Shown: positions 52,466 through 61,771, counted from the stretch's first letter. The stretch is 64,000 nucleotides of DNA from Algibacter miyuki (GCF_030409805.1 NZ_JAUFQP010000001.1:496001-560000); one strand, 5' to 3'. A program made the numbers and translations. The notes: generated from the letters alone by a model not told the origin.

Positions 52466-53842
52466 TTATATATGTATTACTTCGTCATAAGCAGCTGCAA
52501 CAGCTTCCATAACGGCTTCACTCATTGTAGGGTGTGGGTGGATAGTTTTTAAAACTTCATGACCTGTAGTTTCAAGTTTTCTACCTAAAACAGCTTCGGC
52601 AATCATATCAGTAACACCGGCTCCAACCATATGGCAACCTAACCATTCGCCATATTTAGCATCGAAAATTACCTTTACAAAACCTTCTGTGTTTCCTCCA
52701 GCACTAGCTTTTCCAGAAGCAGAGAAAGGAAATTTACCAATCTTTACATCTAAACCTTGTTCTTTAGCTTGCTTTTCAGTGATACCAACCGATGCAATCT
52801 CAGGAGTACAATAAGTACAACCAGGAATGTTTCCGTAGTCTAAAGCTTCAACATGTTGTCCAGCTAATTTTTCTACACAAAGGATACCTTCAGCAGAAGC
52901 AACGTGCGCTAAAGCAGGTCCAGGAGTAATATCTCCAATGGCGAAATATCCAGGAATATTAGTTTGGTAAAAATCGTTAACGATTACTTTATCTCTATCA
53001 ACAACAATTCCAACATCTTCTAATCCAATGTTTTCAATGTTTGTTTTAATACCAACGGCACTTAAAATAATATCAGCTTCAAGAATTTCTTCGCCTTTAC
53101 TTGTTTTAACTGTGGCTTTTACACCTTCTCCAGATGTATCAACTGTAGTTACTTCAGCAGAAGTCATTACTTTAATACCTGATTTTGTAAAAGAACGCTC
53201 TACTAATTTAGATACGTCTTCATCCTCAACAGGTACAATTTTTGGTAAATATTCTACAATAGTTACATCAGTTCCCATAGAGTTGTAAAAGTATGCGAAC
53301 TCAACACCAATAGCTCCAGAACCAACCACAATCATTTTCTTAGGTTGTTTCTTTAGCGTTAAGGCTTGTCTGTATCCAATTACTTTTTCACCATCTTGTG
53401 GCAAGTTTGGTAACTCACGAGAGCGAGCACCAGTAGCTATAATAATATTGTCGGCGCTATATTCAGTGCCATCAACATCTATTTTTTTACCTGGTTTAAG
53501 TTTTCCAAAACCATTAATTACATCTACTTTATTTTTCTTTAGTAAAAACTGAACACCTTTACTCATACCATCTGCAACGTTACGGCTACGTTTTACAACC
53601 GCATCAAAATCGTGTTCTGCATCGGTTACTTTTAAACCGTAATCTTCAGCATGTTTTAGATATTCAAAAACTTGAGCGGATTTCAGTAAGGCTTTGGTAG
53701 GGATACAACCCCAGTTTAAACAAACTCCACCAAGACTCTCTTTTTCAACAATAGCAGTTTTAAAACCTAATTGCGATGCTCTAATAGCTGTAACATAACC
53801 ACCTGGGCCACTTCCAAGAACAATAATATCGTATTTACTCAT
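52466..53842 (-). CDS. lpdA: Dihydrolipoyl dehydrogenase
   Basis: E3 component of pyruvate and 2-oxoglutarate dehydrogenase and the glycine cleavage system: it re-oxidises lipoamide with NAD. The 458-residue flavoprotein has the FAD loop GSGPGGYVTA, the redox disulfide GGVCLNWGCIP (Cys41, Cys46), the NAD loop VVGSGAIGVEFAYF, and the C-terminal His-Glu pair in HPHPTMSEAVMEA. It stands alone, as it does in many flavobacteria, with no E1 or E2 genes adjacent. A terminator follows. Confidence 0.95.
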   Translation of the reverse strand: MSKYDIIVLGSGPGGYVTAIRASQLGFKTAIVEKESLGGVCLNWGCIPTKALLKSAQVFEYLKHAEDYGLKVTDAEHDFDAVVKRSRNVADGMSKGVQFLLKKNKVDVINGFGKLKPGKKIDVDGTEYSADNIIIATGARSRELPNLPQDGEKVIGYRQALTLKKQPKKMIVVGSGAIGVEFAYFYNSMGTDVTIVEYLPKIVPVEDEDVSKLVERSFTKSGIKVMTSAEVTTVDTSGEGVKATVKTSKGEEILEADIILSAVGIKTNIENIGLEDVGIVVDRDKVIVNDFYQTNIPGYFAIGDITPGPALAHVASAEGILCVEKLAGQHVEALDYGNIPGCTYCTPEIASVGITEKQAKEQGLDVKIGKFPFSASGKASAGGNTEGFVKVIFDAKYGEWLGCHMVGAGVTDMIAEAVLGRKLETTGHEVLKTIHPHPTMSEAVMEAVAAAYDEVIHI

Positions 53843-53991
53843 TTGTTAAATTTTAGGATACGAATTTACAAAATCGATTTGTAATAATGAATTAACAAGC
53901 CCTTAAATCGTAAAAAAATACGACGTTTTTTTTAGAATAGTTTTAATTAATTTCAAATTTCAACCCAGACGAAAATTAATCATTGTTTTAC

Positions 53992-53999
53992 TACCTTTG
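53992..53999 (+). promoter_or_regulatory. -7 box of ndh
   Basis: TACCTTTG matches TAnnTTTG and ends 18 nt before the ATG at 54018. It overlaps an in-frame TTG at 53997, showing that this codon is not the start. Confidence 0.55.
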
Positions 54000-54017
54000 T
54001 TCACCAAGTTATTATTT

Positions 54018-55301
54018 ATGAACATACCTAAAATAAGTTACCCGCGCATTGTAATCATTGGAGGCGGTTTTGCAGGCGTTGCCTTAGCTAAAAAACTATC
54101 GAAACAAGAGGTGCAAGTGGTGCTTTTAGATAAACATAACTACCACACTTTTCAACCTTTATTGTATCAAGTTTCAACAGGTGGCCTGGAACCAGACTCG
54201 ATTGCATATCCTATTCGGAAGATTTTAAAAGATTTCCCAAACTTCCATTTTAGGTTGGCAGAAGTTAACGAAATAGATACAACTTGCAACACTATAAAAA
54301 CCAATATTGGCGAGTTAAAATTCGATTACTTGGTTGTCGCATCAGGTTCTAAAACCAACTACTTCGGGAACTCTGAGATCGAAAAACACAGTATGGCCAT
54401 GAAAACCATACCGCAATCCTTAGATTTACGAAGCTTAATTCTTGAAAATTTCGAAGAAGCCTTATTAACCTCAGATTTAAACGAGCGCATTGCATTAATG
54501 AATTTCGTTATCGTTGGTGGTGGGCCAACAGGTGTGGAGCTTGCCGGTGCTTTAGCTGAAATAAAAAAAGGTATTCTACCTAAAGATTATCCAGATCTAG
54601 ATACACGTTTGGCACAAATAAACATCATTCAGTCTGGCGATTGTATTTTAAAGGGGATGAGCGAAAACGCATCAGCCAAAGCCGAAGAATTTCTTGAAAA
54701 ACTAGGTGTTCATGTCTGGAAAAATGTGCGCGTTACCAATTACGATGGAAAAACGGTAACCACAAACTCCGATTTAACCTTCCAAACCGCGACCGTAGTT
54801 TGGGCAGCAGGTGTGCAAGGAGCTTCTATAAAAGGACTTCAAGCCGAAGAATATATAACCCGTGGCAATCGTCTTTTAGTAAATAACCATAACCAAATAA
54901 AAGGATTCGAGCATATTTTTGCCATTGGCGATATTGCCTGTATGGCGACTGAAGACTTTCCAAATGGACTACCCATGATGGCGCAACCAGCCATACAACA
55001 GGGGCAGCAATTGGGCGATAATATTCTAAAACTTATTGAAAACAAACCCATGAAACCCTTTGTTTATAAAGACAAAGGCGCCATGGCAACCGTAGGAAGA
55101 AACAAGGCTGTAGTCGATTTAAAAAACATTAAATTTCAAGGCGTTTTCGCTTGGTACGTTTGGATGTTTATCCATCTATTTTTTCTAATTGGTTTCCGAA
55201 ATCGTATGGTTGTTTTCGTAAATTGGGTGTACAATTATATTCGTTTCGATCGTGAAGCGAGATTAATAATTCGTCCGTTTAAAAAGAAGTTTAAATCTTA
55301 A
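54018..55301 (+). CDS. ndh: Type II NADH dehydrogenase (NDH-2)
   Basis: A 427-residue flavoprotein that feeds electrons from NADH to the quinone pool without proton pumping. The FAD loop IGGGFAGVALAKKL near the start, the HNYHTFQPLLYQV segment diagnostic of NDH-2, the NAD loop VGGGPTGVELAGA, and the C-terminal membrane-binding helix (WYVWMFIHLFFLIGFRNR, near 380-400) are visible. The start is ATG 54018 because the earlier TTG lies in the promoter box. Repeat-rich DNA follows the gene. Confidence 0.88.
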   Translation: MNIPKISYPRIVIIGGGFAGVALAKKLSKQEVQVVLLDKHNYHTFQPLLYQVSTGGLEPDSIAYPIRKILKDFPNFHFRLAEVNEIDTTCNTIKTNIGELKFDYLVVASGSKTNYFGNSEIEKHSMAMKTIPQSLDLRSLILENFEEALLTSDLNERIALMNFVIVGGGPTGVELAGALAEIKKGILPKDYPDLDTRLAQINIIQSGDCILKGMSENASAKAEEFLEKLGVHVWKNVRVTNYDGKTVTTNSDLTFQTATVVWAAGVQGASIKGLQAEEYITRGNRLLVNNHNQIKGFEHIFAIGDIACMATEDFPNGLPMMAQPAIQQGQQLGDNILKLIENKPMKPFVYKDKGAMATVGRNKAVVDLKNIKFQGVFAWYVWMFIHLFFLIGFRNRMVVFVNWVYNYIRFDREARLIIRPFKKKFKS

Positions 55302-55315
55302 AAGAAGTTTGTTTT

Positions 55316-55479
55316 GGGCGAGTTGCCAAAAAAAATGGCAAACAGGCTTTCCGCTATATCTTTTTATGTGTCCAAAAATGAGCCATTAAATAAGGATTAA
55401 TCTAATAGTAAAAGTAGTAAACATCAATAAAAATAGGGAACACAAAAAAAGGATGCCGCATCAATCCTTCTCGCAGGCC
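55316..55479 (-). repeat. Structured dispersed repeat, copy B
   Basis: Read on the minus strand this matches the plan of copy A (12574-12676): a CTGCGAGAAGGATTGATGCGGC-like start (mirror of GATTGAGGC in copy A), a central pair of arms (plus-strand TTTTTATGTGTCC near 55361 and GGGAACACAAAAAAAGG near 55437), GGAAAGCC, and an end near GGCGCCC-like GGGCG (55316-55320). Between the arms lies about 60 nt not present in copy A. Arms are less perfect, so it looks like an older or expanded copy. Confidence 0.5.
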
Positions 55480-55543
55480 GAAACCGCATAGCCAATTTCT
55501 CAGAAATAAGTTTAGTCTAAGTTTATGTTTTAAGTGGTTTTTG

Positions 55544-55629
55544 TCATGTCGACATAAGAAGATATTACATATGAGTAAACCTTTTTCAACTTAAAAAGTA
55601 TAATGTAATTACTGTTCAAGTCGAAATGA
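55544..55629. repeat. Imperfect inverted repeat pair
   Basis: TCATGTCGAC (55544-55553) and GTCGAAATGA (55620-55629) match as inverted arms in 9 of 10 positions, 66 nt apart. They resemble the TCATTTCGAC core of dispersed repeats that I recall from other Bacteroidota genomes. The inner part has no clear structure. Confidence 0.4.
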
Positions 55630-55651
55630 TATTTCAGAATTTTATTTTTAT

Positions 55652-55700
55652 AACCAATAACCAATAACCAACAACCAACAGCCAACAGCCAACAGCAAAT
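55652..55700 (+). repeat. Seven-unit heptad tandem repeat
   Basis: Seven units of 7 nt: AACCAAT twice, AACCAAC twice, AGCCAAC twice, and a final AGCAAAT. The graded drift from one end to the other suggests repeated local slippage. It lies 18 nt before the stop codon of the convergent DUF1572 gene. Confidence 0.85.
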
Positions 55701-55717
55701 CGTTCGCAAAATGTTGG

Positions 55718-56245
55718 CTAATTTTTTTCTTCACTAAACTTTTCAGCATTATATTTTTTAGAAGCACCTCTAGCAATAGACAATGTTTGCCAATCGTTTC
55801 CTTTAAAAACTTTACCTAAAAACACCATTTGTCCAACATGATAAGCATAATGCGCCAACTGACGGTTAATGGCTTCGACCACCGTGTGTCTTTCGTTTCT
55901 AATATAAATAATGCGTTCTAAATCTTCCGAAGTTAAATTGTTTAAGGCATCGAATAAGCAAGTCCAACCCGCATTCCAGTGGGCTAAAATTTGTTCTCGT
56001 GTTTCATAAGTGTCATCAAACTCACGATCTCGATTGCGCGACGGTTTTTCGCCGTCCTCATCTAAAAAGTTAGTCCAACGGCTTAACATATTTCCGTATA
56101 AATGTTTTACCATAATAGCGATAGAGTTGGAGTCTTTCGCTATTTCATTTTGTAAATCATCAAACGTTAGTTGTTCAAGAGTTTTATCTCCTAAACTTTT
56201 ATAACGTTCAAATTGTTTAATAACACTTGTTAAATAACTTTCCAT
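55718..56245 (-). CDS. DUF1572 family protein (DinB-like)
   Basis: A 175-residue soluble helical protein. Its pattern (FERYKSLGDKTLEQLTFDDL at the start, SNSIAIMVKHLYGNMLSRW, and INRQLAHYAYHVGQMVFLGK) matches the DUF1572 branch of the DinB/YfiT four-helix superfamily. Three His (in VKHLYG, LAHYAYHVG) are placed as metal ligands of that superfamily. Members are often thiol-dependent transferases, and bacillithiol use, hinted at by ytxJ, would fit, but no substrate is known. A minus-strand -7 box precedes it. Confidence 0.78.
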   Translation of the reverse strand: MESYLTSVIKQFERYKSLGDKTLEQLTFDDLQNEIAKDSNSIAIMVKHLYGNMLSRWTNFLDEDGEKPSRNRDREFDDTYETREQILAHWNAGWTCLFDALNNLTSEDLERIIYIRNERHTVVEAINRQLAHYAYHVGQMVFLGKVFKGNDWQTLSIARGASKKYNAEKFSEEKN

Positions 56246-56263
56246 GCTTTAAAAGTAAAGTAT

Positions 56264-56271
56264 CAAAATTA
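56264..56271 (-). promoter_or_regulatory. -7 box of the DUF1572 gene
   Basis: TAATTTTG on the minus strand matches TAnnTTTG and ends 18 nt before the ATG. No clear -33 element was found. Confidence 0.4.
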
Positions 56272-56315
56272 AATCACCAAACCGATGTTTATTTTCAACT
56301 TAATTTTTTTTAAAA

Positions 56316-56798
56316 TTAGCTTTTCGGAACAAATTTTAAAGAGACACCGTTAATACAATGGCGTTCTCCGGTGGTGCTCTTGGGGCCATCATTAAATACA
56401 TGGCCTAAATGCCCACCGCAAGTTGCACAGTGTTCTTCAGTTCTGGCATATCCTAAATCGTAATCTGTAGAAAGTTCTACATTTCCTTTTATAAATTTAT
56501 CGAAACTTGGCCATCCTGTTCCGGAGTCAAATTTATCCTCACTTTTAAATAAAGGCGTATCGCAACCTTTACAAACATAAACACCTGCGCTATTATTTTT
56601 GTTTAAATCACTAGAAAAAGCATGTTCAGTACCGGCTTGACGCAGCACATAAAATTCTTTATCTGTGAGTTGGTCTTTCCATTCTGCTGTTGTTTTAGTG
56701 ACTTCAAAAGTCTTTTTTGCTTTGGTTTTTTTGTTCTGCGCAATAGAATTGCAGCTAAAAGCTATAAATACGGTAAGGACTACTATAAATTTCTTCAT
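56316..56798 (-). CDS. msrB: Exported methionine-R-sulfoxide reductase MsrB
   Basis: Reduces methionine-R-sulfoxide in proteins. The 160-residue protein has a signal peptide with lipobox-like FSC (Cys16), so it is probably anchored in the periplasm. The MsrB domain has the zinc cysteines CKGC and CATCGGHLGH, the GTGWPSF loop, and the catalytic Cys in RHCINGVSL (Cys148). The resolving Cys found in some MsrB proteins is not obvious, so a thioredoxin or other thiol may act directly. Single-gene unit. Confidence 0.92.
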   Translation of the reverse strand: MKKFIVVLTVFIAFSCNSIAQNKKTKAKKTFEVTKTTAEWKDQLTDKEFYVLRQAGTEHAFSSDLNKNNSAGVYVCKGCDTPLFKSEDKFDSGTGWPSFDKFIKGNVELSTDYDLGYARTEEHCATCGGHLGHVFNDGPKSTTGERHCINGVSLKFVPKS

Positions 56799-57125
56799 TT
56801 AAAACATTTTTTTTATTGGTCGTACAACGGCTTCAAAAATAACATAAAATACGCTTAAATAAATGTTATAAAGGATTTGATGTGTTACAGCTTCATCTTT
56901 CTAATATTACTACTTTTTAAATAGAACTAATTAAGGCTAGTTCAAGGTTTTTTGTGGTAATGACCTAACACACCGATATCAAACATTAGTGATAACTTTA
57001 TTGAAAAAGCTATTTTATTCTATCTAAAGTTTATTAAATTTGGATGTGACAAAATGAAATAAATAGTGTCATATTAATATAGATGCGTTTTTGATGTATC
57101 TAAAATCAACCTAAACCCTAAAAAA
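56799..57125. other. 327-bp divergent spacer
   Basis: Between msrB and the M48 gene; very AT-rich. The only signal seen is a TAAATTTG box at 57035-57042 on the plus strand, 83 nt before the M48 ATG. No repeats, RNA or small gene were found. Confidence 0.45.
57035..57042 (+). promoter_or_regulatory. -7 box of the M48 peptidase gene
   Basis: TAAATTTG matches TAnnTTTG. No -33 TTG lies at the right distance, so the call is weak. Confidence 0.35.
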
Positions 57126-57947
57126 ATGAAATTAAAAAATACATTAATAACCTTAGGAATTTGCGCCGTGGTCTTTTCATGTGCAACAAACCCTTTTACA
57201 GGAAAAAAAACAATGGCGTTTGTATCTAACGCGCAGTTATTCCCAACAGCTTTTGCTCAATACGATGAGTTTTTAACAGAAAATAATGTGGTTACCGGGA
57301 CAAAAGATGCCGAAATGATAACTAGAGTTGGGCAACGCATTGCTGTTGCTGCCGAACGTTGGTTAACAGCTAATGGAAACGCTGGGTATTTAAACGATTA
57401 TAAATGGGAATACAATTTAGTTAATGATGAAACAGTAAATGCTTGGTGTATGCCAGGTGGTAAAATTGTGTTTTACACAGGTATTTTACCAATTGCAGCC
57501 AACGAAACTGGTGTTGCTGCTATTATGGGACACGAAGTAGCGCATGCCTTAGCAAACCACGGACAGCAACGTATGAGTGCTGGTTATTTGCAGCAAGGTT
57601 TAGCGGTTGCAGGAAATGTAGCAATAAAAGATGAACAATCTAGAAATGCTTTTAACCAGTATTATGGAGTAGGTTCAAACGTATTAGGGATGTTACCTTT
57701 TAGTAGAAGCCACGAAACTGAAGCTGATAAAATTGGGTTATATTTAATGGCTGTTGCAGGATATAATCCTGATGAAGCTGCCGAATTATGGAAACGTATG
57801 AAAGCTAATAGTGGCGGTAGTGCACCTGCAGAATTTATGAGTACACACCCATCTAACGATACCCGTATCAGTAATTTAACGCAATGGGCTCCTGATGCAA
57901 AAAAGGAAGCTCTTAAATTTGGTATTACATCGTTTAGAGCATTATAA
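57126..57947 (+). CDS. M48 family metallopeptidase (lipoprotein)
   Basis: A 273-residue lipoprotein (lipobox VFSC, Cys19) with an M48 zinc peptidase domain. The HEVAH motif is at 136-140 and the third ligand Glu is in HETEADKIG near 198. The domain resembles the periplasmic LoiP/BepA group, which degrade or help fold outer-membrane proteins. It is active by motif. A terminator-like hairpin lies between it and the MFS gene, so the two may be only partly cotranscribed. Confidence 0.88.
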   Translation: MKLKNTLITLGICAVVFSCATNPFTGKKTMAFVSNAQLFPTAFAQYDEFLTENNVVTGTKDAEMITRVGQRIAVAAERWLTANGNAGYLNDYKWEYNLVNDETVNAWCMPGGKIVFYTGILPIAANETGVAAIMGHEVAHALANHGQQRMSAGYLQQGLAVAGNVAIKDEQSRNAFNQYYGVGSNVLGMLPFSRSHETEADKIGLYLMAVAGYNPDEAAELWKRMKANSGGSAPAEFMSTHPSNDTRISNLTQWAPDAKKEALKFGITSFRAL

Positions 57948-57976
57948 CATCAATTGATAATATTTGTTTACTTTAG

Positions 57977-57999
57977 AAGCTGCTTATAAAAGGCAGCTT
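57977..57999 (+). terminator. Hairpin after the M48 gene
   Basis: AAGCTGC (57977-57983) pairs with GCAGCTT (57993-57999), followed by a broken T run. It would be a weak or leaky terminator ahead of the MFS gene. Confidence 0.5.
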
Positions 58000-58024
58000 T
58001 TATTATTTCAGCCAAATTAAAAAT

Positions 58025-59413
58025 ATGAATCAACTTGAAAAAGGAAGTAAAAAACTTCTAAATGCTTGGGCGTTTTACGACTGGGCAAATTCGGTTTACA
58101 CCCTAACTATTGCCTCTTCTATTTTTCCTATATTTTATTCTGCACTGTTTCTTTCAGAAATTAAAACAGTGGAAGCTTTTGGTACGGTTTTTAAAAGCAC
58201 GGCTTTAATTACCTATGTTACGGCTTTTACTTTTTTGGTGGTCGCTTTTATATCTCCAGTGTTATCAGGAATAGCTGATTATGTGGGGAATAAAAAGAAT
58301 TTTTTAAAGTTTTTCTGCTACGTTGGTAGCGTAGGTTGCGTGGGTTTGTATTGGTTTAGTTTAGAGCATATACACCTTAGTTTGTTATTCTATTTTATGG
58401 GTTTAATTGGCTATTGGGGGAGTTTGGTTTTTTACAACTCCTACTTGCCAGATATTGCTTTTCCTGAACAACAAGACAGCATTAGTGCTAAAGGGTTTTC
58501 AATGGGGTATTTTGGATCGGTGCTGTTGTTGATTTTTAATTTATTGATGGTGATGTTTCCACAGTTTTTCGGATTTGATTTGAGTATTTCTGAAACCATA
58601 TTAAATACAGGTACTGAAGCTGAAATTCAATTAGCGATGGATACAGCAAAAGACGCGGCCTCGTTTGAAGCCATGAAAATATCGTTTATTACCGTTGGAA
58701 TTTGGTGGGCATTGTTTAGTCAGTATTCCTTTTATTATTTGCCTAACGGAACAAAAACAGGAGAGAAGGTAACGCGAGCAATTGTTTTTAACGGTTTAAA
58801 AGAATTACGATTAGTTTGGAAACAATTGAAGCAAGATTTAAGGTTAAAACGTTACTTACAAGCCTTTTTTGTATTTAGTATGGCGGTACAAACTATTATG
58901 TTGGTGGCTGTTTATTTTGGTGAAGAAGAAATTTCTTGGGGCACTGATAGCGAAAAAACATTAGGATTAATAGTAAGTATTTTAGTGATACAAATTGTGG
59001 CTATTTTGGGGGCTTATTTAACATCTAAAGCATCTGCTAAATACGGAAATATAAAAACATTAATAGCTGTTAATTTTATATGGAGCTTGCTTTGTTTTTA
59101 TGCTTACACCATGCATACACCTATACAGTTTTATATTGCAGCGGGTTTTGTGGGCTTAGTTATGGGCGGTGTGCAGGCGCTAGGCCGTTCTACCTATTCT
59201 AAGTTTTTACCAGAAACCGAAGACACCACATCGTATTTCAGTTTTTATGATGTTGCAGAAAAAATAGGGATTGTAATTGGGATGGTTATTTTTGCAACTA
59301 TCGACCAAATAACAGGTGGTATGCGTAATGCTATTTTAGTACTTGTTGCCTTTTTTATTGGAGGTATTATCTTATTATTTAGAGTGCCAAACGAAAAAGA
59401 AAAGACTGCTTAG
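58025..59413 (+). CDS. MFS transporter, UMF1 (Atg22-like) family
   Basis: A 462-residue membrane protein with about twelve membrane segments. The N-terminal AFYDWANSVYTLTI at about 16-29 is the signature of the UMF1/Atg22 branch of the major facilitator superfamily. Eukaryotic Atg22 exports amino acids from the vacuole; substrates of bacterial members are mostly unknown. A later YFSFYDVAEKIGIVIG motif also fits. It follows the M48 peptidase gene by 77 nt. Confidence 0.85.
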   Translation: MNQLEKGSKKLLNAWAFYDWANSVYTLTIASSIFPIFYSALFLSEIKTVEAFGTVFKSTALITYVTAFTFLVVAFISPVLSGIADYVGNKKNFLKFFCYVGSVGCVGLYWFSLEHIHLSLLFYFMGLIGYWGSLVFYNSYLPDIAFPEQQDSISAKGFSMGYFGSVLLLIFNLLMVMFPQFFGFDLSISETILNTGTEAEIQLAMDTAKDAASFEAMKISFITVGIWWALFSQYSFYYLPNGTKTGEKVTRAIVFNGLKELRLVWKQLKQDLRLKRYLQAFFVFSMAVQTIMLVAVYFGEEEISWGTDSEKTLGLIVSILVIQIVAILGAYLTSKASAKYGNIKTLIAVNFIWSLLCFYAYTMHTPIQFYIAAGFVGLVMGGVQALGRSTYSKFLPETEDTTSYFSFYDVAEKIGIVIGMVIFATIDQITGGMRNAILVLVAFFIGGIILLFRVPNEKEKTA

Positions 59414-59467
59414 AATATTAAAGAATAATCTAAGCAGCCTTAATTTAGACTTGAGGCGTGTCTTGTT

Positions 59468-61771
59468 TTAAACCAATTCCACTTCTTGTGCTCTAAGTTT
59501 TTTAGCTGCTTTTACTAAGTTTTTTAAAGCTTCTTTAGTTTCTGGCCAGTCTCGGGTTTTTAAACCACAATCCGGATTTACCCAAATGTGGTCTTTTGGT
59601 AATACATTTTTTGCTTTTACCAATAAATGCTCAATTTCTTCTAAGGAAGGCACACGTGGCGAATGAATATCATAAACACCTGGTCCAATTTCATTAGGGT
59701 ATTTAAAATTAACAAAAGCGTCCAATAGTTCCATTTCAGAACGCGAGGTTTCAATCGTAATCACATCGGCATCCATGGCAGCGATACTAGCAATAATATC
59801 GTTAAATTCAGAATAGCACATATGGGTATGGATTTGCGTTTCATCTTGAACACCGCTAGCTGAAATTCTAAAAGCTTTAACAGCCCAATTCAGGTAGTTT
59901 GCCCATGCTTCTTCTCGTAATGGTAAACCTTCGCGAATAGCTGGTTCATCAATTTGAATAATTTTTAATCCGCTGTTTTCTAAATCAACAACTTCGTCAC
60001 GAATGGCCAATGCAATTTGATTGCAGGTGGTTTCTCTGGGCTGATCGTTTCGGACAAAGGACCATTGTAGAATGGTTACCGGTCCTGTTAACATGCCTTT
60101 TACAGGAATATCGGTTAAAGATTGTGCGTATTCCGACCATTTTACTGTCATCGGTTGGGGGCGAGACACATCTCCAAATAAAATCGGAGGTTTCACACAA
60201 CGGCTACCATAACTTTGCACCCATCCATAATTACTAAAAGCAAAGCCATTTAGTTTTTCTCCAAAATATTCTACCATATCGTTGCGTTCAAATTCGCCAT
60301 GGACTAAAACATCTAATCCAATGTTTTCTTGAAAACGGATAGAGTCTTCTATTTCATTAGCAATTAAAACATCGTATTCTTGTTGAGATAAAAGTCCTTT
60401 TTTGAATTTTAAACGCCAACCTCGAACAGTTTTAGTTTGCGGAAAAGAGCCGATAGTGGTTGTTGGATAGTAGGGAAGTTGAAGGGCTTCCTTTTGTTTG
60501 CCTTGACGGATTGGGAATTGGTGTTTGCGTTGACTATCCGATGGTTTCAAATTTGAAATTCTTGATTTTACCGCATCGTTGTGTATTAATTTAGAATTAC
60601 GTCTTCTAATATTGGCTAATTTATTCTCTTCATATAAATGTAAATACCCGTCGTTTTCATCTGAAAGTAAATTTTTTAACGCGATAATTTCTTCAATTTT
60701 TTGATGCGCAAAAGCAAGCCATTGTTTTATTTCGGGATTTAAAGTGGTTTCGAGATTTAAATCGTATGGGGTGTGCAGTAGGGAGCAGGATGGGGCAATC
60801 CATAAATTTTCCGAAGCTATTTTTGTATGTGCTTTTTCTATAATTTTTAAAGACTTCTCGAAATCGTTTTTCCAAATATTTCGGCCATCCACAATACCTA
60901 AAGATAATTTTGTTTTCGGGTTGTAGTGTTTAGATTCTAGAATATCGGTTAATTGAGATGGGCATCTTACTAAATCCAAATGCAAAGTATCTACTGGTAA
61001 TTGTAATGCCAGATCTAAATTATCACCGTAACAATCGAAGTAATTTGCTAGAAATACTTTTAACTTCGGAAATTTGTTAGCAATAGCGTGGTACGTTTTT
61101 GTAATTGCTAGTTGTTCTTTTTCCGAAAGGTTAAGTGCTAGGCATGGTTCGTCAAATTGGATGTATTCAACATCTAAACGTGTTAAAGCTTCAATGATTT
61201 CAAAATAAACGGGCAGTAAATTATCCAGTAAATCAAGCCTGTGAAAACCATCTTCTTTTTCTTTTCCTTGTAATAAAAATGTTACTGGACCAATTAAAAC
61301 GGGCTTTGTTTTTATCCCTAAGTTTAGCGCTTCCTGGTATTCTTTAATAATTTTTTTAGAGAAGAAGCTAAAGGTTTGTCCTTTTTCAAATTCAGGAACA
61401 ATATAATGGTAGTTTGTATCAAACCATTTGGTCATTTCCATGGCGGTAACATCGATATTATCTTTTTGAAGTCCGCGTGCCATAGCAAAATACAACTCTA
61501 AATAGTTGCTCTTTTCTATGGATTGGTAACGTTTTGGGATGCAACCAAAAGTTAAGCAGGCGTCTAAAACTTGATCGTAAAACGAAAAATCATTAGACGG
61601 AATAACGTCGACACCTAAGTCTTTTTGAAGTAACCAATTTTGTTTTTTTAATTCAGTAGCTGTGTTTGTTAAAGCGGCCTCGTCTATTTTACCAGACCAA
61701 AATGCCTCACAGGCTTTTTTAAGTTCGCGATGTTTTCCAATTCTGGGAAGTCCTAAAAGCGTTGTTTTCAT
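59468..61771 (-). CDS. metE: Cobalamin-independent methionine synthase MetE
   Basis: Transfers a methyl group from 5-methyltetrahydropteroyltri-glutamate to homocysteine, the last step of methionine synthesis without vitamin B12. The 767-residue protein has both barrels. Zinc ligands are visible in the C-terminal one: HTHMCYSEF (about 648-656, His and Cys) and VNPDCGLKTR (Cys about 734), with Glu in IETSRSEME. It is divergent from an Lrp/AsnC-type regulator, with a palindrome between them, so this regulator probably controls it. Confidence 0.96.
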   Translation of the reverse strand: MKTTLLGLPRIGKHRELKKACEAFWSGKIDEAALTNTATELKKQNWLLQKDLGVDVIPSNDFSFYDQVLDACLTFGCIPKRYQSIEKSNYLELYFAMARGLQKDNIDVTAMEMTKWFDTNYHYIVPEFEKGQTFSFFSKKIIKEYQEALNLGIKTKPVLIGPVTFLLQGKEKEDGFHRLDLLDNLLPVYFEIIEALTRLDVEYIQFDEPCLALNLSEKEQLAITKTYHAIANKFPKLKVFLANYFDCYGDNLDLALQLPVDTLHLDLVRCPSQLTDILESKHYNPKTKLSLGIVDGRNIWKNDFEKSLKIIEKAHTKIASENLWIAPSCSLLHTPYDLNLETTLNPEIKQWLAFAHQKIEEIIALKNLLSDENDGYLHLYEENKLANIRRRNSKLIHNDAVKSRISNLKPSDSQRKHQFPIRQGKQKEALQLPYYPTTTIGSFPQTKTVRGWRLKFKKGLLSQQEYDVLIANEIEDSIRFQENIGLDVLVHGEFERNDMVEYFGEKLNGFAFSNYGWVQSYGSRCVKPPILFGDVSRPQPMTVKWSEYAQSLTDIPVKGMLTGPVTILQWSFVRNDQPRETTCNQIALAIRDEVVDLENSGLKIIQIDEPAIREGLPLREEAWANYLNWAVKAFRISASGVQDETQIHTHMCYSEFNDIIASIAAMDADVITIETSRSEMELLDAFVNFKYPNEIGPGVYDIHSPRVPSLEEIEHLLVKAKNVLPKDHIWVNPDCGLKTRDWPETKEALKNLVKAAKKLRAQEVELV

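Larger units (their letters stand above)
55302..55717. other. 416-bp repeat-rich intergenic region
   Basis: Between the convergent ndh and DUF1572 genes. It contains repeat copy B (55316-55479), an imperfect inverted pair (55544-55553 and 55620-55629) and a heptad tandem repeat (55652-55700). No coding frame is supported. It is the only stretch of the window where several different repeats are stacked. Confidence 0.6.

Noticed and set aside
55652..55700. CRISPR-like array
   Set aside because: The heptads are contiguous with no spacers, and no cas genes are present.
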